A stretch of 40,083 nucleotides of DNA from contig JAFQJK010000015.1 in assembly GCA_017415005.1 (NCBI GenBank), positions 1-40,083 on the forward strand, given 5' to 3'. Each line of letters starts with the position of its first letter. Within the stretch, counting starts at the first letter, position 1. The DNA is from Rikenellaceae bacterium (GTDB lineage: Bacteria; Bacteroidota; Bacteroidia; Bacteroidales; Rikenellaceae). Both the position numbers and the translations under genes were made by a program. Below, one piece after another: positions 16,566-25,396 of this stretch. The notes below the pieces were generated by a model. It was not told where the DNA came from. It was given only the letters and a program-made list of their open reading frames with translations, and made no database searches.

Positions 16566-18668
16566 ATGGATAAGCAACAACCGATACGTTCCGATGCCGC
16601 GATCGGCGAGAACCCGTTGTACGCGCCGTGGCTGACGCCGTACGGCGTGCCCCCGTTCGACCGGATCGGGACCGAGGACTACCTGCCCGCGTTTGGGCGC
16701 GCGATGGACGATGCCCGGGCCGAGGTCGAGGCCATTGCCTCATCGTCTGAGGCTCCGACTTTCGCCAATACGATCGAGGCGCTCGAGCGCAAGGGCGAGC
16801 GGCTGAACGCCATTGCCACGCTCTTTTTCAACCTGAACAGCGCCGAGACCTCGGACCGGATGCAGGAGATCGCCCTCGAGATCGGTCCCCGGCTGACCGG
16901 GTTCAGCAACGACATCTCGCTCGACGAGCGGCTGTTCGCGCGGGTCAAGGCCGTTTACGACCGGCGGGATGCGTTGCCGCTCGATACGGAGCAGCGCCGC
17001 CTGCTCGACGAGACCTATACGTGGTTCACGCGCAGCGGAGCGGCCCTCCCGCCTGCCGACAAGCAGACCTATCGCGAGCTGACGGCCGAGCTGTCGGAGC
17101 TGACGCTCCGTTTCGGGCAGAACGTGCTGGCCGATACGAACGACTATTTCCTGCATATCGCTCCCGAGCAGGAGGCCCGGATCGCTTCGCTGCCCGGCTT
17201 CGTGCGCGAGGGTATGGCCCAGGAGGCTGCCGAGCGCGGGCTCGAGGGCTGGGTGGTGACGCTCCAGGCCCCGAGCTACCTGCCCTTCCTGACCTACTCG
17301 ACCGACCGGCCGTGGAAGGAGGAGCTGTGGCGGGCCTATAACTCGCGCGGACACCGGGCGAACGCGAACAATAACGAGGAGATCGTGCGGCGGATCGTCG
17401 GGCTCAGGCTCCGGATCGCGCGGCTGATGGGCTATCCCGACTATGCCGCCTTTGTCCTCGGGGAGCGGATGGCCGAGCGTCCCGAGACGGTCGAAAGGTT
17501 CCTGCACGAGCTGCTCGACGGGTCGAAGCGGCACGCAGAGGCCGAATACGAGGCGATCCGGGCGTTCGCGGCGGCCCGGGGGCACGAGGGAGAGCTGATG
17601 CCGTGGGATTTCGCCTATTACAGCGAGAAATACAAGAACGAGCATTACAACCTCTCGCAGGAGGAGATCAAGCCCTATTTCAAGCTGGAGAATGTCCGCA
17701 ATGCGGTCTTTCTGCTGGCCGGGCGGCTGTACGGGCTCACGTTCCGCCGCAATGCGGAGGTACCGGTATACCATCCGGATGTGGAGGCTTACGAGGTGTA
17801 TGACGGGGACGGGACGATGCTCGCGCTGCTCTACCTCGATTTTTTTCCGCGGAGCACCAAGCGCGGCGGCGCATGGATGACCTCGTTCCGCGAGACCTGG
17901 ACGGACGCCGCCGGAGCGCGTGTGCTGCCGGTCGTCTCGCTCTGCTGCAACTTCACCAAGCCGACGCCCGAGGCGCCATCGTTGCTCACGTTCGACGAGG
18001 TGACCACGCTGCTTCACGAGTTCGGCCACGCGCTGCACGGGATGCTGGCCGAGGGACGCTACGCGTCGCTCACCGGCACGAACGTCTATCAGGATTTCGT
18101 CGAGCTGCCGTCGCAGATCATGGAGAACTGGGCCACGGAGCAGGAGTTCCTCGACCTCTGGGCCGTGCACTACAAGACCGGCGAGAAGATGCCGGCGGAG
18201 CTCGTGGCGAAGATCGTCGCGGTACGGAACTACCTGGCGGCATACCTCAACGTGCGCCAGCTCACGTTCGGCATCTGCGACATGGCATGGCATACGGTGA
18301 CCGCTCCGGTCACGGGGCCGGTCGACGCGTTCGAGCGCGAGGCGACCCGGCCGGCGCAGCTGACGCCGCCGGTCGAGGGAAGCTGTATCTCGACGGCTTT
18401 TGGACATATCTTCGCCGGCGGGTATGCCGCAGGTTATTATAGCTATAAATGGGCCGAGGTGCTCGAGGCCGACGCATTCGAGCTGTTCCGTGAGCGGGGC
18501 ATTTTCGACCGCGAGGTGGCTGCGTCGTTCCGCCGCAACATCCTGGCGCGGGGAGGTACGGAGCATCCGATGGCGCTCTATGAGCGCTTCCGCGGGCACC
18601 GGCCGGGCACCGACGCGCTCTTCCGCAAGATGGGCATCGCGCCGGCGGCCAGGTCCGGTAACGACTAA
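16566..18668 (+). CDS. dcp: M3-family peptidyl-dipeptidase (Dcp-like)
   Basis: A 700-aa zinc metallopeptidase of family M3, which removes C-terminal dipeptides or cleaves short oligopeptides. The zinc site is HEFGH at 484-488, with the third ligand E513 in FVELPSQIMENW, 29 residues after the first histidine as in thimet oligopeptidase relatives. The C-terminal FGHIFAGGYAAGYYSYKWAEVL is the family's conserved substrate-binding helix. There is no obvious signal peptide, so it is probably cytoplasmic, although some Bacteroidetes versions are exported. It lies 51 bases after lptD and 12 bases before the next lipoprotein gene, so the two probably share a message. Confidence 0.93.
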   Translation: MDKQQPIRSDAAIGENPLYAPWLTPYGVPPFDRIGTEDYLPAFGRAMDDARAEVEAIASSSEAPTFANTIEALERKGERLNAIATLFFNLNSAETSDRMQEIALEIGPRLTGFSNDISLDERLFARVKAVYDRRDALPLDTEQRRLLDETYTWFTRSGAALPPADKQTYRELTAELSELTLRFGQNVLADTNDYFLHIAPEQEARIASLPGFVREGMAQEAAERGLEGWVVTLQAPSYLPFLTYSTDRPWKEELWRAYNSRGHRANANNNEEIVRRIVGLRLRIARLMGYPDYAAFVLGERMAERPETVERFLHELLDGSKRHAEAEYEAIRAFAAARGHEGELMPWDFAYYSEKYKNEHYNLSQEEIKPYFKLENVRNAVFLLAGRLYGLTFRRNAEVPVYHPDVEAYEVYDGDGTMLALLYLDFFPRSTKRGGAWMTSFRETWTDAAGARVLPVVSLCCNFTKPTPEAPSLLTFDEVTTLLHEFGHALHGMLAEGRYASLTGTNVYQDFVELPSQIMENWATEQEFLDLWAVHYKTGEKMPAELVAKIVAVRNYLAAYLNVRQLTFGICDMAWHTVTAPVTGPVDAFEREATRPAQLTPPVEGSCISTAFGHIFAGGYAAGYYSYKWAEVLEADAFELFRERGIFDREVAASFRRNILARGGTEHPMALYERFRGHRPGTDALFRKMGIAPAARSGND

Positions 18669-18680
18669 AACGGGAATCCT

Positions 18681-19301
18681 ATGAAACGGTTGTTCTTCCT
18701 TTGTGCCGCGGCGTTGACGGCGGCGTGCTCGGGTGGCGGGGAGCCGTCGGAGGCTTATTTCGGGGGCGAGTTCTATGTGTCGGGCGATACGGTCCGGATC
18801 GCCGACTGTGCCTCTGGCGTGACGCTGCTCGTCGCTGTTGACAGCGAGTATGACGCGGCTGTGCGCAAATATGAGGAGCTTGGCCCGAATCCCGGCGAGC
18901 GTATCTTCGTCGAGTTCAAGGGTGAGCTCGATCCGCTGCCCGAGGGATGGCCGGCCGTGCCGCGCACGGTGGTGATCCGCGACCTTATCGGGTTCGACCG
19001 CACGGCGGGATGCGATCCCGGGTTCATGCTGGCCGGCGTGTACGAGGCGTCGGGAGCCAATGGCAAGTATCTGTTGCGCCTGAAGCCCGACTATACCTAC
19101 ACCGAGTCGTTCTTCCCGAACAATCATGGCGAGATCGTCTCGTCGGGCGAGTGGCGCAAGACAGGCGACCTGGCGCTCGACCTCAGGCAGGATACGCCCG
19201 AGAACGGCCTGACGGGCTTCGAGATCATTCCCGCGCAGCAGACGCTGGTGCGCAATTGCGGCGAGGGGAGCCGGGTCTATACGAAGGTCTACCTGCGGTA
19301 G
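18681..19301 (+). CDS. NlpE-like lipoprotein
   Basis: A 206-aa lipoprotein (MKRLFFLC... with lipobox AAC, C16). The N-terminal half (about 25-115) looks like a small beta-barrel of the OB type. The C-terminal half (AGVYEASGANGKYLLRLKPDYTYTE... GEWRKTGDLALDL) follows the pattern of the NlpE N-terminal domain: a short beta meander starting with a GxY motif. NlpE senses envelope or copper stress in E. coli, but the CxxC pair of that family is missing here, and the two domains appear in swapped order. The function is therefore unknown; an envelope lipoprotein is secure. Probably co-transcribed with the M3 peptidase gene. Confidence 0.75.
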   Translation: MKRLFFLCAAALTAACSGGGEPSEAYFGGEFYVSGDTVRIADCASGVTLLVAVDSEYDAAVRKYEELGPNPGERIFVEFKGELDPLPEGWPAVPRTVVIRDLIGFDRTAGCDPGFMLAGVYEASGANGKYLLRLKPDYTYTESFFPNNHGEIVSSGEWRKTGDLALDLRQDTPENGLTGFEIIPAQQTLVRNCGEGSRVYTKVYLR

Positions 19302-19310
19302 CGTACAGGC

Positions 19311-19326
19311 CGGCGGTAATCCGCCG
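19311..19326 (+). terminator. Small GC hairpin after the NlpE-like gene
   Basis: CGGCGG (19311-19316) and CCGCCG (19321-19326) pair around TAAT, 10 bases after the stop codon. No immediate U tract, so termination is uncertain. Confidence 0.35.
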
Positions 19327-19353
19327 CGGATCAGGTTATTTCGTTTTCTTTGC

Positions 19354-19361
19354 TATCTTTG
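19354..19361 (+). promoter_or_regulatory. -7 promoter element (TAnnTTTG) with a long leader before the GH172 gene
   Basis: TATCTTTG is an exact match in an AT-rich patch. It would give a leader of about 205 bases to the ATG at 19576. A weaker candidate, TGTCTTTG (19512-19519, one mismatch), would give about 50 bases. The leader has short GC hairpins such as CCGGGAAACGG near 19474 but no riboswitch I recognise. Confidence 0.45.
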
Positions 19362-19575
19362 TAAAGGGCAGGATGTGTCTCGGGCAAGATCCCGGGCAGA
19401 TCCCGTCCGGTGGTCTTTCGGCTATCACGGTTTTTGTAGCTAAGATTGAGGTGTGCGGCTCGACGATCTCCCGGGAAACGGGTTTCCCCGCGATCGCCCG
19501 CTCCCTGCACCTGTCTTTGCATGGCTGTCCGATGTGCCGGAGGGCGCAAAGTGCGCAACCTAAAACCTGAATCCT

Positions 19576-21840
19576 ATGAATAGAACGTTACTGACCGCCT
19601 GCGCGCTCGTCGCATTGAGCCTGGCCGTGCAGGCCGGGGCGCAGCGGAAAGCGGAGCAGGGCGCGAAGGCGCTGCCCGTGGTACCGGTGGGTCTCGATGC
19701 CTACCGTATGTGGGACCGGCTGCCCGAGCAGCGCTTCGGCGTGCGTGCCTACATGCGCAGCACGTATGACCGCGAGGGCGGCAACCAGTCGGCCGACGCC
19801 AGCCACTATCTGTTTGCGAACGAGGAAGACTACAACGTGTCGCTCGATGTGAAAGGGCGCGGGGTCTTCTACTTTTTCCGGGCCAACCACTGGCACGGCA
19901 GCCCGTGGCACTTTGTGGTCGACGGTACGGACAACGTGGTGAGCGAGACCGGAACGGCCGACCCGATCCATGCCAAGCGCGACATCAAGCGGTCGGAGTT
20001 CATCCCGGCCGGGGCTTTCCCGAATCCGCTCTGCTGGACCTGGGCCGATACGAAGGGGGCCGACCTGATCTGGACGCCGATGCCGTTCGGGGAGTCGATG
20101 CGGGTGGCCTACTCGCGGACCCGGTACGGTACAGGATACTATATCTATCACCTGTTCGCCGACGGCGCGCCGCTCTCGCAGCCCGTCAGCACGTGGAACC
20201 TCGGCCAGACGCCCGATCCCGACGTGGTCGAGCTCATCGGCCGCGCCGGGCAGGACATTGCTCCGAAGAATATTGCCAAGAAGACGGGAACGGTCAAGCT
20301 GGATCGCGAGCGGGTACCGCTGGCCGAGATCAAGGCCGGCCCGTCGGCCGTGCGGGCGCTGCGGCTCACGATCCCGCTCTACCGGGCGACGGCACTCGAG
20401 CGCGTACGCCTCGTGGCGACGTGGGACGGGGCTGCGCATCCGTCGATCGACGTGCCGCTCTGCCTGTTTTTCGGTGCCGGGACGCTCTATAACCGGACCG
20501 AGCGCGAGTTCCTCGTCGAGGGTTTCCCGATCAACATCCGGTTCGATTATCCGAACAACAAGGTCAAGCTGAGCTGCTACTATCCGATGCCGTTCTTCCG
20601 CTCGGCGCGTTTCGAGCTGGCCGGGATCGATCCGGCGTCGGGCGATGAGGTCGGGTACGAGATCCGTTACGAGCCGTGGCGGACAGCACCCGAGCTGAGC
20701 AGCTATTTCCACGCCACATATACCGATATTCCCGATCCCGAGCTGGGGCACGACATGGTCTACCTCGATACGAAGGGGATCGAGGGTCATGAGCACTGGT
20801 CGGGCAGCTTTGTCGGGACCTCGTTCATCTTCTCGCACAACGGTTTCCTCGGGACGCTCGAGGGCGATCCGCGCTTCTACTTCGACGGTAGCCGCACGCC
20901 GCAGGCTTACGGTACCGGCACCGAGGAGTGGGGCGGCGGGGGCGACTACTGGGGTGGCCAGAACATGACGCTTCCGTTCGCCGGCCATCCCTGCGGGGCT
21001 CCGGGTCGCGACAAGGCCAGGCATGAGAAGGACCTCATTGAGTCGGGCTATCGCTTCCTCCTGGCCGATATGATGCCGTTCGGCAACAGGGCCGTGATCC
21101 GCTTCGAGCACGGGGGCGAGAACCTCACGAAGAAGCATTACGAGGCGGTTGCCTATTGGTATGGTCTGCCTGCGCCGTCGCTCGTGCTGACCGACCGCTT
21201 CGACGTGGGGAATGCCGCGAGTGAGCAGGCCCACGGCTATGTGTCGCCCGATGCCTCGGAGGTGGTGACGCTCACCTCGCGCTATGAGCAGGGGATCGAC
21301 CTGTTCCCCTACTATCCGTGGTTCCTCGACCGTAACGGCATTCCGGGTTACGACAAGCTGGCCGGGACCGAGGTCTACCCGGCCGAGACGCGCGACGGGC
21401 GCACGACGCGCGGAGTGTCGCAGTTTGCCGTGGCGCTTGATCCGGCCAACCGAGGCGCGCTGATCCGCCGCACGCTCGATTACAGCTTCCCCAACCAGAC
21501 GGCCGAGGTGTGGGTGGCCGATCCGGCCACGCCCGACGACTGGCAGCGGGCAGGTGTCTGGTACCTGGCCGGATCGAACACCTGTATCTACTCCGATCCG
21601 GCGGGCGAGCTCGAGCCTCGCCTGCTGCGCACCAAGACCTCGAACCGCCGCCTGCGCGACGACGAGTTCATGATCCCCGAGGCGCTGACCCGGGGTAAGG
21701 ATAAGGTACTGCTGCGGCTGAAATTCGTTCCGGACGATCAGCAGCTTTTCCCCGGGTTCCCGTTCCCGAAAGAGAGCGCGTGGAGCGAGCTCGATTATGA
21801 GGTTTACAGCTATGTGGTGCCCGATTTCAGTGTGAAATAG
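19576..21840 (+). CDS. DUF2961 / GH172-family glycoside hydrolase
   Basis: A 754-aa exported protein with an N-terminal signal peptide (about 1-22, ending in AGAQ). The domain pattern fits DUF2961, founder of glycoside hydrolase family 172, whose characterised members cleave alpha-fructofuranosides or arabinofuranosides. Visible family traits are the early RSTYDREGGNQSADASHY segment (about 57-74), and in the core the phrase GTGTEEWGGGGDYWGG, corresponding to the conserved GTEDY region. The protein is longer than single-domain relatives; a C-terminal beta domain (about 560-754) follows. It has its own promoter and terminator, so it is a stand-alone gene. No SusC/SusD pair is nearby, so this is not a standard polysaccharide-utilisation locus. 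The substrate is not predictable. Confidence 0.85.
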   Translation: MNRTLLTACALVALSLAVQAGAQRKAEQGAKALPVVPVGLDAYRMWDRLPEQRFGVRAYMRSTYDREGGNQSADASHYLFANEEDYNVSLDVKGRGVFYFFRANHWHGSPWHFVVDGTDNVVSETGTADPIHAKRDIKRSEFIPAGAFPNPLCWTWADTKGADLIWTPMPFGESMRVAYSRTRYGTGYYIYHLFADGAPLSQPVSTWNLGQTPDPDVVELIGRAGQDIAPKNIAKKTGTVKLDRERVPLAEIKAGPSAVRALRLTIPLYRATALERVRLVATWDGAAHPSIDVPLCLFFGAGTLYNRTEREFLVEGFPINIRFDYPNNKVKLSCYYPMPFFRSARFELAGIDPASGDEVGYEIRYEPWRTAPELSSYFHATYTDIPDPELGHDMVYLDTKGIEGHEHWSGSFVGTSFIFSHNGFLGTLEGDPRFYFDGSRTPQAYGTGTEEWGGGGDYWGGQNMTLPFAGHPCGAPGRDKARHEKDLIESGYRFLLADMMPFGNRAVIRFEHGGENLTKKHYEAVAYWYGLPAPSLVLTDRFDVGNAASEQAHGYVSPDASEVVTLTSRYEQGIDLFPYYPWFLDRNGIPGYDKLAGTEVYPAETRDGRTTRGVSQFAVALDPANRGALIRRTLDYSFPNQTAEVWVADPATPDDWQRAGVWYLAGSNTCIYSDPAGELEPRLLRTKTSNRRLRDDEFMIPEALTRGKDKVLLRLKFVPDDQQLFPGFPFPKESAWSELDYEVYSYVVPDFSVK

Positions 21841-21859
21841 CGGGACGACACAACGAGCG

Positions 21860-21891
21860 GCGGGCGGCAGATCATCTGCCGCCCGCTTTTT
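21860..21891 (+). terminator. Rho-independent terminator after the GH172 gene
   Basis: An 11-bp perfect GC stem (21860-21870 with 21876-21886), loop ATCAT, then TTTTT. It starts 20 bases after the stop codon. Confidence 0.85.
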
Positions 21892-21908
21892 GTGCGCAAA
21901 GCCGTGGT

Positions 21909-22322
21909 CTATTGCTGTTCGCCGCGTTGTTTGTGGCGGACGTGGTCGAGATGGAGGTCGAGCGCGCGGACCGAGATCACGATCTCGCGGATCGAGACGG
22001 CCAGCGACAGGATCAGAGTGATGAGCGAGGCCGCGAAGATGTAAACCGCGGCGCCGTTCCAGCCCACGTAGATAAAGAACGTGCAGACCAGACAGAGCAG
22101 CAGGCTCAGGATGCCCAGTATCTGCATCGATCGCGTCAGGTAGAGCCGCTTGCGGAGGTTCCGGATCTGTTGCAGCGCCACGGGCGAGCCCGAGCGGTCG
22201 TACTCGGCCGAGAGGTTGCGGATCACCTGGGCGTATGAGAGGAAGCGGTTGGTGTAGGCCAGCATGATCAGCGAGATGGCCGAGAAAAGGATCGATGGGG
22301 TGACGAGGGTCAGTTCTTCCAT
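21909..22322 (-). CDS. DUF2721-family membrane protein
   Basis: A 137-aa inner-membrane protein matching the DUF2721 pattern: an N-terminal membrane helix (about residues 5-25, LVTPSILFSAISLIMLAYTN), a basic cytosolic segment with LRKRLYLTRSMQILG, then two close membrane helices (about 75-120). The C-terminus is charged and histidine-rich (LHLDHVRHKQ). No enzymatic motif is visible and the family has no established function. The ATG at 22322 is preferred because it lies 24 bases after an exact promoter element; the longer reading from 22388 would begin inside or upstream of that promoter. It stands alone. Confidence 0.85.
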   Translation of the reverse strand: MEELTLVTPSILFSAISLIMLAYTNRFLSYAQVIRNLSAEYDRSGSPVALQQIRNLRKRLYLTRSMQILGILSLLLCLVCTFFIYVGWNGAAVYIFAASLITLILSLAVSIREIVISVRALDLHLDHVRHKQRGEQQ

Positions 22323-22346
22323 GGGTCTGTCTGTTTGATATACGCT

Positions 22347-22354
22347 CAAAAGTA
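22347..22354 (-). promoter_or_regulatory. -7 promoter element (TAnnTTTG) for the DUF2721 gene
   Basis: The minus strand reads TACTTTTG, an exact match, 24 bases before the ATG at 22322. Confidence 0.6.
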
Positions 22355-22718
22355 GCAATTTCGGTGCAAAAATCATCGGAGAGGACAATGGAGATCGTTT
22401 TCAGGGAGTCCGGCAGCGCGCAGGCGCAGGGGGACGGGCTGCGTCACTCCATGACGACGGCTGTCTTCGGGGGAGCGAGGAGTGTGGCGGGAGCGCTGAT
22501 CCCGGGCCCGGCATAGGCTTCCGCCGTATCCGTGTCGCCTGCACTTCTCGGGCGGGCGACACGGCCGACCTCTGGATCGCCACAGCCCGGGGGGATACAC
22601 GGCGGCCATCCCCGATCGAGCCCGGCCGGCTGTTCGGTACACGTGCCCGGTATCTGAGCGCAGGGGCCGGCACCTTGCGGCGCCGGCCCCTGCGGGAAAT
22701 GGATCAGAACGGGTGGTG
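22355..22718. other. Gene-free gap; holds only a hairpin after the glutamate decarboxylase gene
   Basis: No plausible coding frame is present. The one structure is an inverted repeat of 12 perfect bases (22660-22671 with 22682-22693, 10-base loop) that starts 25 bases past the glutamate decarboxylase stop on the minus strand. It could be that gene's terminator, though no U tract follows. Confidence 0.5.
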
Positions 22719-24161
22719 TTATTTCTTGCAATCCGTACAGTCGTGGGTGTGCGTGTATACCTTGCCTTTGATCGGCTGCATCTTATCCTGCGCGATACGG
22801 GTCTGGGTCGGGTACTCGAGCTTCTCGAACTCGGCGATCGCGTTGCGGATATCGGCCAGCAACATATCGGCCATATCGCGGCTGAAGCCCTGGCGGACGA
22901 CGATACGCATCACCACATAGTTGTCGATGTTCTTGGGTAGCGTGTAGGCCGGGACCATCCAGCCGCTCTGTTGCAGCGTCGATTGCAGGTCGTACAGCGT
23001 CCATTTGGCCTTCTTGGCGTAATCGGGCTTCATGTACCAGATGAACAGCGGGTTGACCACGTCGTCGCTGTAGTTCTCGAACGGGGCCATTTTGCCGATC
23101 TGGTCATGCAGGTACTGCGTGATCTCCATGCTGTTGCGCTGGATGTCGCGGTAGCCTTCGAAGCCGAGGCGGATGAACTGGTAATACTGGCCGAGGATCT
23201 GCGCGGCGGGACGCGAGAAGTTGAGGCCCACCTGCGTGATATTGGCGCCCAGGTAGTTGACACTGAACGACATTTCGCCCGGCAGGTATTTCTTGTCTTT
23301 CCATACGACCCAGCCCAGGCCCGGATAGACGAGGCCGAACTTGTGGCCCGAGGCGCTGATCGAGAGGACCCATTTGAGGCGGAAGTCCCATTTCTTCTCC
23401 GGATTGAGGAACGGCAGGATATAGCCGCCGCTGGCTGCGTCGACGTGGATACAGATTTCGTATCCGGTTTTCTTGTTGTAGGCGTCGAGGGCTTTGTCGA
23501 GCGCTTCGACGTCGTCGTTGAGGCCCGTCCAGGTGACGCCTTCGATCGGTACGATACAGATCGTGTTCTCGTCGCACATGGCCAGCGCGGCCTCCGGGTC
23601 GAGCGTGGTCTTGTCGAGCGTCAGGGGCACGGTGCGCATCTCGATCTGCCAGAGCTGGGCGAATTTCTCCCACACGACCTGGAACCCGGTCGAGATCACG
23701 AAGTTCGGCTTGTCGTAGGGCTTGCCCTGCGCTTTGCGGCGCTCGCGCCAGCGGAGCCATGCGGCCACGCCGCCCAGCATACAGGCCTCGGACGATCCGA
23801 TGGCCAGCGCGCCGGCTTTCCAGTCGGCCTTCTCGGGCGAGTTCCACAGGTTGGCCATGATGTTGATACATTTGGCAGCCATCACCGCGACGCGCGGGTA
23901 CTCCGTCTCGTCGATATAGTTGATGTCGATCGCCTCGTTCATCAGCTTGGTGGCATAGTCGTCCATGTACGTGGTGACGAACGTTGCCAGGTTGAGGCGC
24001 GGCTGGGTCTGCGAGTAGGTCTCGTCCTTGACCATCTGATAAGCGATCTCGGGGGTCGTCGGCTTCTGCGGGATCTTGTCGACCGGCGCGGGGCTGGCCA
24101 TCTCTTTTGAGCCGTAAATAGGTGTTTCAATCGTTGCACGATAGTTTTTTTGATCGTCCAT
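22719..24161 (-). CDS. gad: Glutamate decarboxylase (PLP-dependent)
   Basis: A 480-aa enzyme that converts glutamate to GABA and CO2, consuming a proton; gut Bacteroidales use it in acid tolerance and GABA production. The PLP lysine is K274 in SISASGHKFG, and the conserved IHVDAASGG is at about 238-246; E. coli GadB has the PLP lysine at 276, so the alignment is tight. The N-terminal segment ATIETPIYGSKEM is typical. The ATG at 24161 (MDDQKNYR) is chosen over the 24248 start, whose extra 29 residues look random. The C-terminus has an unusual THTHDCTDCKK tail. No glutamate/GABA antiporter gene (gadC) or glutaminase is adjacent, which is unlike many gad operons. Confidence 0.95.
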   Translation of the reverse strand: MDDQKNYRATIETPIYGSKEMASPAPVDKIPQKPTTPEIAYQMVKDETYSQTQPRLNLATFVTTYMDDYATKLMNEAIDINYIDETEYPRVAVMAAKCINIMANLWNSPEKADWKAGALAIGSSEACMLGGVAAWLRWRERRKAQGKPYDKPNFVISTGFQVVWEKFAQLWQIEMRTVPLTLDKTTLDPEAALAMCDENTICIVPIEGVTWTGLNDDVEALDKALDAYNKKTGYEICIHVDAASGGYILPFLNPEKKWDFRLKWVLSISASGHKFGLVYPGLGWVVWKDKKYLPGEMSFSVNYLGANITQVGLNFSRPAAQILGQYYQFIRLGFEGYRDIQRNSMEITQYLHDQIGKMAPFENYSDDVVNPLFIWYMKPDYAKKAKWTLYDLQSTLQQSGWMVPAYTLPKNIDNYVVMRIVVRQGFSRDMADMLLADIRNAIAEFEKLEYPTQTRIAQDKMQPIKGKVYTHTHDCTDCKK

Positions 24162-24561
24162 TGCAGTAGATTTTAAATGGTTATGTTGAAATGCTGAAAG
24201 TTCTGCAGGCGGGTCAGCAGGCGAGGCGGGCAAGCTCTGTTTTTGCATATTTCATGCCAGCGATGGACGGACGGGGTGCGGAACGGGTGTCCCGCGAGCG
24301 GCGCATGGGGCCGGGAGCACTGATTGCCAGCGGATCGGCGGTGCGGGACGTTTTTTCGGGAGGGGAGCGGCGGCCGGCAGGTGGGGCCGGAGGCGACCAT
24401 GCAAAGTTCAGGGGAATGAAAGGTCCGGGTCATGCGAAATGGCGTCCTTTGCACCGGACCTCGCCCTGGAGCCGTTCTTTCCCGCCTCCCGTTTTTGCCG
24501 GGCGGGGAGTCTGTATCGCGGCCTCCCTGCCTTGCCTGACACGGGGTTGGTCGCCGCGGTG
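24162..24561. other. Gene-free gap upstream of the glutamate decarboxylase gene
   Basis: About 400 bases between the Dph6-like stop and the gad start. I see no coding frame, no exact TAnnTTTG element on the minus strand and no strong hairpin. The 60 bases before the gad ATG are AT-rich and probably hold its promoter. Confidence 0.45.
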
Positions 24562-25287
24562 CTATCCGGCGTCGGGAGTGTCGAGTGCGGCGAACCAGTA
24601 AGCATAGTTCTTTTCGGTCCCGTCGTCGAGCCGGACAGGGAACGATTGCCGGAACGGAGCTCCCAGGCGGAATGCCACGGGTTCGGAAAAGATCGGCCCG
24701 TCGTAGCAGAACGTGTGGTACTCGCCGTTCTCGCCGCAAGGGTCGGCTCCCGGTGGCAGGTCGCGGATAAAGCCGGCGTCGAGCCTACGTCCGACGAACC
24801 GTTCGTCGAGGATGTCGGCCGTGGTCGTCACGACGACGGTTTGCAGGCCCGAGGCGAGGAACTCGGCGATGATCTGGTCCGTGGTTCGGTCCCAGAGCGG
24901 CTCGACCACCTCGATGCCGTACGGGGCGAGCTGGCGCTCGCGGTAGCTGCGCACGTCATGCAGGAAGATATCTCCGAAGATGAAGTGGGTCACGCCTTGT
25001 GCCTTGAAATGTCGTACGGTGTGTTCCATGGCCTGTTCGTACCCGGTCATCTGGCCTTCGGGGTCGAGGTCGACCACGTGGAGCGGCAGGCCGAGGCTGC
25101 GGGCCTGCGCCCGGAGCAGGGCCTCGGGGATGGCGTGCATCGACGAGCGCCGGCTGGTGCGGTTGACGGTGGTCAGCAGCGCGACGATCTCGTACCGTCC
25201 GCTTTGCAGGGTCTTGTGGAGGGCCAGGGCGGAATCCTTGCCCCCGCTCCAGTTGAAGACGGCTTTCGTGCGTTGCGGCTTTTTCAT
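24562..25287 (-). CDS. Dph6-like PP-loop ATP-binding protein (diphthine-ammonia ligase family)
   Basis: A 241-aa cytoplasmic protein of the adenine-nucleotide alpha-hydrolase superfamily. The PP-loop SGGKDS is at 14-19, and a second family block, FGDIFLHDVRSYRE, near 108-121 is typical of Dph6-type proteins, as is the late GADPCGENGEYHTF (about 182-195). Eukaryotic Dph6 amidates diphthine on EF2; bacteria lack diphthamide, so the bacterial reaction is unknown, presumably an ATP-dependent amidation. The ATG at 25287 lies 21 bases after an exact promoter element, which rules out the longer 25311 reading. It is divergent from the discoidin/barrel gene. Confidence 0.88.
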   Translation of the reverse strand: MKKPQRTKAVFNWSGGKDSALALHKTLQSGRYEIVALLTTVNRTSRRSSMHAIPEALLRAQARSLGLPLHVVDLDPEGQMTGYEQAMEHTVRHFKAQGVTHFIFGDIFLHDVRSYRERQLAPYGIEVVEPLWDRTTDQIIAEFLASGLQTVVVTTTADILDERFVGRRLDAGFIRDLPPGADPCGENGEYHTFCYDGPIFSEPVAFRLGAPFRQSFPVRLDDGTEKNYAYWFAALDTPDAG

Positions 25288-25308
25288 GGCGTGATCGGTT
25301 GCGGGCAA

Positions 25309-25316
25309 CAAAGTTA
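25309..25316 (-). promoter_or_regulatory. -7 promoter element (TAnnTTTG) for the Dph6-like gene
   Basis: The minus strand reads TAACTTTG, an exact match, 21 bases before the ATG at 25287. On the plus strand a near-match TATCTTGG (25368-25375) may serve the divergent gene at 25397. Confidence 0.6.
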
Positions 25317-25396
25317 GCCGGTTTGGCGGAAAACCGGCAGGATCGCGAAGTAATTAAAAATTATTATTATCTTGGGGAGGACATATACTGACTACT

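Noticed and set aside
19373-19570. A 65-aa frame in the leader of the GH172 gene (MCLGQDPGQ...)
   Set aside because: Composition looks random and no family is recognisable; it is more likely untranslated leader.
22373-22673. Short minus-strand frames in the gap between DUF2721 and gad
   Set aside because: Arginine/proline-rich sequences typical of GC-rich noncoding DNA, with several mutually overlapping frames.
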